Positions 1 through 4,951 of a stretch of 6,953 nucleotides of DNA are shown piece by piece. Both the position numbers and the translations under genes were made by a program. The notes under the pieces are model-generated. The model worked only from the letters and a program-made list of their open reading frames with translations, ran no database searches and was not told the origin of the DNA. The DNA is taken from NCBI GenBank assembly GCA_938040915.1, contig CALHZE010000044.1:1-6953 (forward strand), written 5' to 3'. The first letter of the stretch is position 1; each line of letters begins with the position of its first letter. This stretch comes from an uncultured Bacteroidia bacterium (lineage in GTDB: Bacteria; Bacteroidota; Bacteroidia; Bacteroidales; CAJPTX01).

Positions 1-72
1 AATCGGACATATTTACTGGTTGTTACACACGTATCACCGAAGTGTATAAAAAAATGGCTTCATACCCCCCAC

Positions 73-110
73 TGTGCGGAGCATGAGCCCAGTTCCTAAA
101 AAACCGCACA
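73..110. repeat. Inverted repeat, 7-bp perfect arms with 24-nt loop
   Basis: TGTGCGG at 73-79 pairs with CCGCACA at 104-110. The right arm abuts and overlaps by two bases the -7-like element at 109-116. A transcript starting at that promoter would lack most of one arm, so this is more likely an operator-like palindrome or chance than an RNA hairpin of that transcript. Read-through RNA from the glycosyltransferase array would contain both arms. The nearest T-run on the minus strand starts about 15 nt past the stem, so it is a poor intrinsic terminator. Confidence 0.35.
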
Positions 111-116
111 AAGGTA
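109..116 (-). promoter_or_regulatory. Candidate Bacteroidota -7 element (TACCTTTG)
   Basis: The minus strand reads TACCTTTG, a full match to the TAnnTTTG -7 consensus of the Bacteroidota primary sigma factor. No good TTTG/TTG -33 element is seen at the expected distance; that stretch is A/T-rich with an A6 run. It points out of the window to the left and would start transcription near position 102. It may serve the next gene, possibly the ATG at 10-8. Confidence is limited by the missing upstream element. Confidence 0.4.
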
Positions 117-147
117 CATCTTTTTTATAAATCACTCCGAGATGCCC

Positions 148-1152
148 TCAGAAACACGTGAAACGCGCCCAAATCTTCTGCCATTTCAATCGGCGCAAAA
201 CACGCATCATGCCCTGCAAGAGATCCTCCCCATCACGACGCCAGTGGGAGCCATACCAACGCTCGAGTATCGCGAGCTGATTGACAACCCCTGTCTCCCA
301 CTTCTCGCGTTCTTCTGGCGAGCTTGCCTTGAGCACCAAGAGTTGAAACTCCCGAACCTTGCGAGCCACTTGACGCAAGAAATAGATACGATAAAACTCC
401 TTCTCGCGAGGCGAAAGTATAGCAACCTCGCGCACTCTCTGGTAACGTTTTTCGAGCCCTAAACAGTACTGCGTATCCACTTGGAGCTTTTGTTCCAGAC
501 TATTGAGGATACTATCTGTGTGCTGGACATAGTGGTAAAATATCTTGTCTGTCACCACCATACGCTTTGCGTGCAAATAGATCATGGGCATGATGTCAAA
601 GTCTTCCAACACGCGATCTTCTGGGTAAGGATAGTCGGCAAAGAGCGACTTGTCGAAAATCTTCATACAGTTGAAACTCCGCAAACGGAGATCTTTCAAT
701 ACCTCTTTGAACGCCCGCTTTCCTGAAATGACACACGAGGGGAGCTGCGGGTCTAACCATGTCCGACTCCCGTCGTCCATTTCGTCAATATACCCCCCTA
801 GGCTGATTTCTGCCCCCGTTTCCTCTTTACGACGCATCAACACCTCCACCATGTCGGGCTCGATATAGTCGTCACTATCGACAAACATCACCATGGAGGC
901 AAGAGCCTCCTTGAGAGCAAAATTGCGGATCGCCCCCACACCCCGATTCGGTGCAGAAAAATAACGAATCCGAGCCTCCTTGGCTGCCCACGCCTCACAA
1001 ATCTGAGGGGTAGCGTCTGAGGAACCATCGTTGAGCAACAGCACCTCAAAGTCGCGATAGGTTTGCTCACATATCGAGGCGAGGCACTTATCTAAGAAAC
1101 GCTCGACGTTATAAGCGGGGACGATAATACTCAGTTTGGGGAGATGCTCCAT
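148..1152 (-). CDS. Family 2 glycosyltransferase (GT-A fold), third copy of the array, intact
   Basis: This 334-residue protein probably transfers a sugar from a nucleotide-sugar donor to a growing surface polysaccharide (capsule, LPS O-chain or exopolysaccharide) on the cytoplasmic side. It opens with the classic GT2 start, a beta strand ending VPAYN (residues 11-15), followed by ERFLDKCL. The nucleotide-contacting NDGSSD lies at 41-46, NRG at 69-71 and RN at 76-77. The metal-binding DSDD is at 92-95, and the probable catalytic-base region VLEDFD is at 181-186. FYHYVQ at 205-210 is typical of the EpsJ/capsule-type GT2 subgroup. The basic, aromatic tail (about 317-334) suggests peripheral membrane contact; no transmembrane helix is seen. 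The ATG start is 13 nt after the previous gene's TAA and matches the N-terminus of its paralogues. Donor and acceptor sugars cannot be read from the sequence. Confidence 0.9.
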   Translation of the reverse strand: MEHLPKLSIIVPAYNVERFLDKCLASICEQTYRDFEVLLLNDGSSDATPQICEAWAAKEARIRYFSAPNRGVGAIRNFALKEALASMVMFVDSDDYIEPDMVEVLMRRKEETGAEISLGGYIDEMDDGSRTWLDPQLPSCVISGKRAFKEVLKDLRLRSFNCMKIFDKSLFADYPYPEDRVLEDFDIMPMIYLHAKRMVVTDKIFYHYVQHTDSILNSLEQKLQVDTQYCLGLEKRYQRVREVAILSPREKEFYRIYFLRQVARKVREFQLLVLKASSPEEREKWETGVVNQLAILERWYGSHWRRDGEDLLQGMMRVLRRLKWQKIWARFTCF

Positions 1153-1165
1153 GCTTACCTAAAGA

Positions 1166-2254
1166 TTAGCGGTAAAAAAGTTTGACAACGAATCGTTTGA
1201 CGAAAAGAGAGAAACGCAAGAATCTGTAAGTCACTGGCGTAATGTGAACACCGCACAAGCGAAAGAGCACTTCGTCACAGATCTTGGCATAATGTCCATA
1301 GATTTTCTCTCGTTCGTCAAACACACCACTCCTCTTTATTTCGCCCCGATACCGCTTCCACTCCGCCAACAAGCGCTTTACAGAATAGATGTAAAAAAAC
1401 GCCCGCTCTTGCGGCGAAAGTAGGGAGCTCTGCTGCGCATAGCGGCAACGCTCGCCCATCGCCCTGAGCCATGTAATATGTGCCAAAGAGCGTGTGACCC
1501 CGTGATTGAGGATGCTCTCCTGTTGCTGCACATAGTGGTAGAAGGGGCGGGGGTGTATTGCGACTCGCGAGGCGCGGGCAACGACTTTGTAAATCGTCTG
1601 AAAGTCTTCCAAGAGCGTGCCCTCGGGAAAGAAGATCCCGTCAAAAAGGTCTTTACGAAAGAGTTGCATCCACGCAAAATTTCGCAATTGTCGGTCGTAG
1701 AGTATCGACCTGAGCGCCTCTCTGCCACTCAAGAGGGTCTCTGGGGGGAGTTGCGAGGTTTCAAGCGGCTTTCCTGTCAAGTCTTCTGAGACAAAGCCCC
1801 CAATGACCACATCGGCGTCGTAACGCTCTTGGGTAGCCATGATCACCTCCACGGCATCAAGCTCGAGGTAATCATCACTATCCACAAAAAAGATTTGCGA
1901 GGTTTGTGCCTCGCGTATCCCAAGATTTCTTACCGCCGCCAAGCCTCGATTCTCTTGATTTATCAGACGAATCCTCGCGTCGCGAAGTGCCCACGCCTGA
2001 CACAGCTGTGGGGTCGCATCGGTGGCGCCATCATTGACCAAAATGATCTCGAAGTCTCGGTAGGTCTGATTACAGATAGAGGTCAGACACTTGTCTAGAA
2101 AGCGCTCGACATTATAGGCAGGGACGATGATCGTGAGCTTGGGGATACCGCTCCCCCCTTTCCCCCTACCAGCAGAAGAGTTTCGCAAGCCACTCCTTTC
2201 GTCGACTCCAGCGGAGAAGATGGGGGTAGTCAGAAGGAGTGACCTCGCGACCAC
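1166..2254 (-). CDS. Family 2 glycosyltransferase (GT-A fold), second copy; start codon unresolved
   Basis: A close paralogue of the genes on both sides, with an intact catalytic domain. Numbered from a GTG at 2254, it shows VPAYN at 44-48, NDGATD at 74-79, NRG at 102-104, DSDD at 125-128, LLEDF at 214-218 and FYHYVQQ at 238-244, with a basic aromatic tail at about 346-362. Role as for its neighbours: sugar transfer in surface-polysaccharide synthesis. The start is the odd part. The family homology begins near I37 (codon ATC at 2146-2144), exactly where the paralogues have ATG, and no ATG lies in frame. Candidates are GTG at 2254 with no visible ribosome site, TTG at 2188 preceded by AAAGGAG with a 4-nt gap, or the ATC itself behind a purine tract. 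The coordinates given are the outer limit. Residues 1-36 overlap the end of the upstream gene in another frame and are probably not native. The TAA stop is 13 nt before the next ATG. Confidence 0.82.
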   Translation of the reverse strand: MVARSLLLTTPIFSAGVDERSGLRNSSAGRGKGGSGIPKLTIIVPAYNVERFLDKCLTSICNQTYRDFEIILVNDGATDATPQLCQAWALRDARIRLINQENRGLAAVRNLGIREAQTSQIFFVDSDDYLELDAVEVIMATQERYDADVVIGGFVSEDLTGKPLETSQLPPETLLSGREALRSILYDRQLRNFAWMQLFRKDLFDGIFFPEGTLLEDFQTIYKVVARASRVAIHPRPFYHYVQQQESILNHGVTRSLAHITWLRAMGERCRYAQQSSLLSPQERAFFYIYSVKRLLAEWKRYRGEIKRSGVFDEREKIYGHYAKICDEVLFRLCGVHITPVTYRFLRFSLFVKRFVVKLFYR

Positions 2255-3106
2255 AAAGCGTGCTAATCACGCGGTACATCAATAGACACTCGCGCGAGCC
2301 CTCGGGGTAATGTCCTTTTTTCTGTTCCTCTGCCAAAGTACGGATCATGCGCCTAACCATGCGGTAACGGAAAATGGCAAAATCGTGGCGACTCAAGTGG
2401 GCGCGTGCATGTTCCAGTCGCTCTAGAAAGAATTTCAGATATAGCGCATTGCGTGGCGAACTCAAGGCTGGGTTCATCAATACCGCCCCCTCATGACGGA
2501 CGTAGTGATAAACCACCCGCTCGGTAACGGCAACACGCCGCGCATTGAGAATCAACTTATGCATAACGCTATAATCTTCGAGAAGGAGATCTTCGGGAAA
2601 GACGATACCGTCAAAGACCCCCCTGTCATAGATCTTAGCCCACAAGAAGGAGTTCAAACGCAAGTCATAGAGCAACTCTTTATAAGCCTTTTTCCCCGAA
2701 ATAACCCCTTTCGGAAGCTGGGGATGGTACTCAGTGTGATCGGGGTATTCGAAAACCTGATGCCCGATCACAATCTCAACCCCCGTCTCCTCTTTGCGCT
2801 GTAAAAGAATCTCAATAGCGTCGAGCTCAAGATAGTCGTCACTATCGACAAACATAATCAGCTCAGCGCGGGCCTCGCGTACCCCAACGTTCCGCACGGC
2901 AGCTAGCCCGCAATTTTTTTGATTGATGAGGCGGACGCGTGCGTCTTTTGCCGCCCACACCTCACACAACCGAGACGTGGAGTCAGTAGAGCCATCGTTG
3001 ATTAGTCGCGAAACGTCTGATTACAAATCGAGGCTAGGCACTTGTCCAAAAAGCGCTCTACGTTGTAGGCAGGGACAATGATACTTAGTCGTGGCGTGTT
3101 GTCCAT
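2166..3106 (-). pseudogene. Family 2 glycosyltransferase, first copy, broken by a 13-nt deletion
   Basis: The gene starts at ATG 3106 (M-D-N-T-P-R-L), runs through VPAYNVERFLDKCL to QTFRD (codon 34), and hits TAA at 3004-3002. The rest continues in another frame from NDGSTD (2999) to TAG at 2166. In both paralogues 18 nt separate the Arg-Asp and Asn-Asp codons; here only five (TAATC, 3004-3000) remain, so 13 nt are missing. Restoring them gives 318 codons including the stop. The downstream part keeps DSDD, LLLEDY, YHYVRH and the basic aromatic tail, so it was a normal GT2 enzyme until recently. A TTG at 2969 could start a 267-residue fragment, but it would lack the donor-binding first strands and NDG and should be inactive. 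NRG of the paralogues reads NCG here. It is the promoter-proximal gene, and the frame stays open after the break, so downstream polarity may be mild. Confidence 0.82.
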
Positions 3107-3119
3107 AATCGTCAGCTAT

Positions 3120-3130
3120 ACAACCGTTGT
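3120..3130. promoter_or_regulatory. 11-bp palindrome at the expected start of transcription of the glycosyltransferase array
   Basis: ACAACCGTTGT is a perfect odd-centred inverted repeat, with two more pairing bases beyond one mismatch on each side. It begins about 7 bases downstream of the TACTTTTG element, so it covers the probable +1 and the first bases of the 5' leader. It could be an operator or a small 5' stem; nothing here shows which, and chance is possible. Confidence 0.3.
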
Positions 3131-3136
3131 GTACGT

Positions 3137-3165
3137 CAAAAGTAATATATATTTCAGTAAGCAAA
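3137..3165 (-). promoter_or_regulatory. Promoter of the glycosyltransferase array (TTTG-N17-TACTTTTG)
   Basis: The minus strand has TTTG at 3165-3162, then 17 nt, then TACTTTTG at 3144-3137, a full match to the Bacteroidota -33 TTTG / -7 TAnnTTTG pattern. Expected transcription start is near 3130, giving a leader of about 25 nt to the ATG at 3106. The -33 TTTG is the tail of the T-run of the upstream gene's terminator, so the two signals share bases. The same 17-nt spacing is seen before the Fur-family gene. Confidence 0.7.
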
Positions 3166-3202
3166 AAAAGTACGGATGCTATGTTAAAGCCTCCGTACTT
3201 TT
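3163..3202 (-). terminator. Intrinsic terminator of the metal-uptake block
   Basis: On the minus strand, 24 nt after the TAA of the lipoprotein gene, an 11-bp perfect stem is formed by AAAAGTACGGA (3202-3192) and TCCGTACTTTT (3176-3166), with a 15-nt loop. It is followed by more T to give a T7 run ending at 3163. Three loop bases at each side (GCT/AGC) can extend the pairing. A smaller stem (ACGCT/AGCGT, 3209-3223) lies between the stop codon and this terminator. No plus-strand gene runs into it. Confidence 0.88.
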
Positions 3203-3226
3203 ACGGCAACGCTCCGAAAGCGTCGT

Positions 3227-4192
3227 TTATCTTCTCTTGAACTTGATTTCCACAATCTTTGCCTTGCTCTTTGCAAGATAGAACTTCTTGCCACCTACGG
3301 TCTCTCCCGCCGCATAGAGCACATATTTAGGCGCTTTTTCGGGGTCACGTTCCCACTTGATGAGCTTGCCTTTTCCCTCACCCCCTTCGTTATCTTTATC
3401 AGCACCGATGGTAAGACCGCCCTCAACCTCGAGTTCTTTCTTGCCCCCAGCTTCCTCACTCACCTTGTGTGCGATGACCGCGAAACACTTGTCGGGCGTA
3501 GCCGCCGTCTGCCATGCAGCCTCATCTTTATCGACCACCTCTGAGGGGAGGAGCATCACCCGCACCTCCTTGACAGGGTCGTCTTCAGAGTGTCCCTCAA
3601 GGGCACAGGAGATAATTTCACTGAAGTAATAAGCATCTTTCACAGGGAAGCGCTCTACGTGGAAGTGTGCCCCCTCCCCGTGTTCGTGCGCCTCAGACTC
3701 GACGAGCTGGATGGTGTGAGCCACATGACTCTGGTTGCCAGCCTGATCTGCACAATAGACCACAATGTGGTATGACCCTGGCTGGATTTTCTTGCCCTCG
3801 GGGGCTTTAATCTCTATCTCGTGGTGATGGATGTGTTCGTTGATATAGGGTTTAAGCGGCCACTCTTTTTCGAACGAGAAGGGCACCATTTCCTCCCCTC
3901 CCTTTTGCTCTTCTGCGAGGGTAACCACCGGTTTAACGGCGTCATTGGAGTGGGCGTGAGGTGTGAAATTGTTGTGAATATCCACCTTGTAAGAGGCAAG
4001 CTTGCCGCCCCAATCGGTGAAATCAGCTTCGAAGTGCATTGTTTTCCCAATTTCCACCTTGGCTCCCTCCTCAGGACCGTGGAGTCGGATCTCGGGTTTT
4101 TGCGTGTCTTTCTTTTCCTCCTTCTTGCAACCCACGAGCAGAGCTGCGCCTGCGAGCAATAAAAGCGGAAGACCCAAACTATAGACTCCCAT
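3227..4192 (-). CDS. His-rich DUF4625-like lipoprotein, predicted surface-exposed
   Basis: This 321-residue lipoprotein has a signal peptide (1-21) with lipobox LVGC, lipidated at Cys22. The residues after it, KKEEK, fit the Bacteroidota export signal (C-x-K-[DE]2) that sends lipoproteins to the cell surface. Residues about 30-165 resemble DUF4625: PEI near 33, EGAKVEIGKTMHFEADF (42-58), YKVDIHNNF (68-76) and a sandwich-like strand YHIVVYCADQAGN (141-153). His clusters are HAH (79-81), HIHHH (120-124), HEH (169-171) and HFH (176-178), suggesting metal binding. The C-terminal part (about 180-321) is Glu/Lys-rich and I do not recognise it. The gene lies 44 nt after the Fur-family gene, is probably co-transcribed with it, and ends at the terminator. 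A likely role is metal capture or delivery to the nearby TonB receptor; this is inferred from context. The ATG directly precedes the signal peptide, so the start is secure. Confidence 0.85.
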   Translation of the reverse strand: MGVYSLGLPLLLLAGAALLVGCKKEEKKDTQKPEIRLHGPEEGAKVEIGKTMHFEADFTDWGGKLASYKVDIHNNFTPHAHSNDAVKPVVTLAEEQKGGEEMVPFSFEKEWPLKPYINEHIHHHEIEIKAPEGKKIQPGSYHIVVYCADQAGNQSHVAHTIQLVESEAHEHGEGAHFHVERFPVKDAYYFSEIISCALEGHSEDDPVKEVRVMLLPSEVVDKDEAAWQTAATPDKCFAVIAHKVSEEAGGKKELEVEGGLTIGADKDNEGGEGKGKLIKWERDPEKAPKYVLYAAGETVGGKKFYLAKSKAKIVEIKFKRR

Positions 4193-4236
4193 TACTTGTA
4201 CTGATATTTAGTAAACTCGACACTCGTTTTTTCTTA

Positions 4237-4740
4237 TTAGTCCTGCGACTCTTGTGCGCCCAAATTCTGGCGTTGCGCTTCCTCGAGCGCAGCACGCTTC
4301 TCTTTAGCAACACACGCAGCACATTTCCCATGCACGATCAGTTCCTCCTTCTCTGCCACGGCGCCCGTCGGGAGGACGTAACGCACGGGGTCTATATCGT
4401 CTAGACAAACCACCTTTCCACAAACCGAGCAGTGGAAGTGCCCGTGTGGCGTCTTCTTAGAAAGTTTCGCGCTGAGGGCGTACTTAACGGTAAAGGGATC
4501 GACCACGATCCGGTGTATAATTTCCTTTTCCTCTAAGACGCGGAGGGTGCGGTAAAAGGTGGTGCGGTCATACTCGCCAGCGAGGCGAGCCGTCAATTCC
4601 TTTTCAGAGAGGGCATTTGACTGTTCGGCAAGGCAACGCAAGACGGCTGCCCGACACGGGGTGCGGCGTAAGCCGCTTACATCCCAAACGGTCTTTTCTA
4701 AGACCTTCCCCTTTTTCGATTCCTGTCTGTTCTTTTCCAT
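4237..4740 (-). CDS. Fur-family metal-responsive transcriptional regulator (possibly Zur-like)
   Basis: A 167-residue DNA-binding repressor of the Fur/Zur/PerR family, usually a dimer that binds AT-rich operators when metal-loaded. The N-terminal winged helix (about 18-90) holds the recognition-helix segment DRTTFYRTLRVLE (58-70) and the wing ending KYAL (86-89). The regulatory region has HGHFHC (99-104) in the position of the family's HHxHFxC motif, and two structural-zinc pairs, C104-x2-C107 and C140-x2-C143. Length is slightly above the usual 140-150 because of basic N- and acidic C-terminal tails. I chose ATG 4740; a TTG eight codons upstream has no better support. It sits between the TonB receptor gene and the DUF4625-like lipoprotein gene, so it probably controls them and itself. 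Whether it senses zinc, iron or peroxide cannot be fixed from sequence; zinc is favoured by the His-rich partners. Confidence 0.9.
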   Translation of the reverse strand: MEKNRQESKKGKVLEKTVWDVSGLRRTPCRAAVLRCLAEQSNALSEKELTARLAGEYDRTTFYRTLRVLEEKEIIHRIVVDPFTVKYALSAKLSKKTPHGHFHCSVCGKVVCLDDIDPVRYVLPTGAVAEKEELIVHGKCAACVAKEKRAALEEAQRQNLGAQESQD

Positions 4741-4798
4741 ATTGATGGCGTGGTATGAAAACAATTCCTATGCCAGTATGTGCTACCTGCTACAGCGG

Positions 4799-4829
4799 TG
4801 CAATATTACAACCTTTTTATTTTACCAAA
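4799..4829 (-). promoter_or_regulatory. Promoter of the Fur-family gene with an overlapping palindrome
   Basis: The minus strand has TTTG at 4829-4826, 17 nt, then TAATATTG at 4808-4801 (one mismatch to TAnnTTTG). This gives a leader of about 55-60 nt before ATG 4740. The -7 element lies inside TGCAATATTACA (4799-4810, plus strand), a 12-bp inverted repeat with 10 of 12 bases paired. A repressor bound there would block the promoter, so autoregulation by the Fur-family protein is plausible. GCAATATT recurs at 4910-4917, 110 bases further upstream. The site is a candidate only. Confidence 0.45.
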
Positions 4830-4951
4830 CACCTTTCAAACGCTAAGCGATAGTCATTTATTGTAGTTCTGCGACGGAGTGTTGGCGAACATCAGAATTT
4901 AGTAGATAGGCAATATTTACTGTGCAATCTTCACTCGACGCGCTGCAAGGC

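Larger units (their letters stand above)
1..147. other. Non-coding left edge downstream of the glycosyltransferase array
   Basis: No convincing gene is visible here. On the minus strand it holds a TACCTTTG promoter-like element (109-116), an inverted repeat (73-79 with 104-110) and a 16-codon ATG frame that looks like chance. An ATG at 10-8 (minus, beginning M-S-D) could be the start of the next gene, about 90 nt downstream of the start point expected from that promoter. Only three codons are inside the window, so this cannot be tested. No clean intrinsic terminator for the glycosyltransferase array is seen: the inverted repeat is not followed directly by a T-run on the minus strand. Confidence 0.5.

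Noticed and set aside
38..91. 16-codon ATG frame on the minus strand at the left edge
   Set aside because: Too short, no homology features and no conserved context; such a frame is expected by chance.
2153..2166. G5-AAA-G6 tract between the first and second glycosyltransferases as a phase-variation switch
   Set aside because: The runs are short for slippage-based switching, and no change of one or two bases would place a nearby usual start codon in frame with the second gene. A purine-rich ribosome-binding region is the simpler view.
4199..4213. TACTGATATTTAGTA, an imperfect palindrome between the regulator and lipoprotein genes
   Set aside because: Several centre pairs fail, it does not match the palindrome at 4799-4810, and there is no promoter here. 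It is probably chance in AT-rich sequence.
4741..4951. Terminator or small gene between the TonB receptor and the Fur-family gene
   Set aside because: No stable stem followed by a T-run was found after the receptor stop; only a weak TTCTG/CAGAA pairing across a long loop. No convincing small frame is present.
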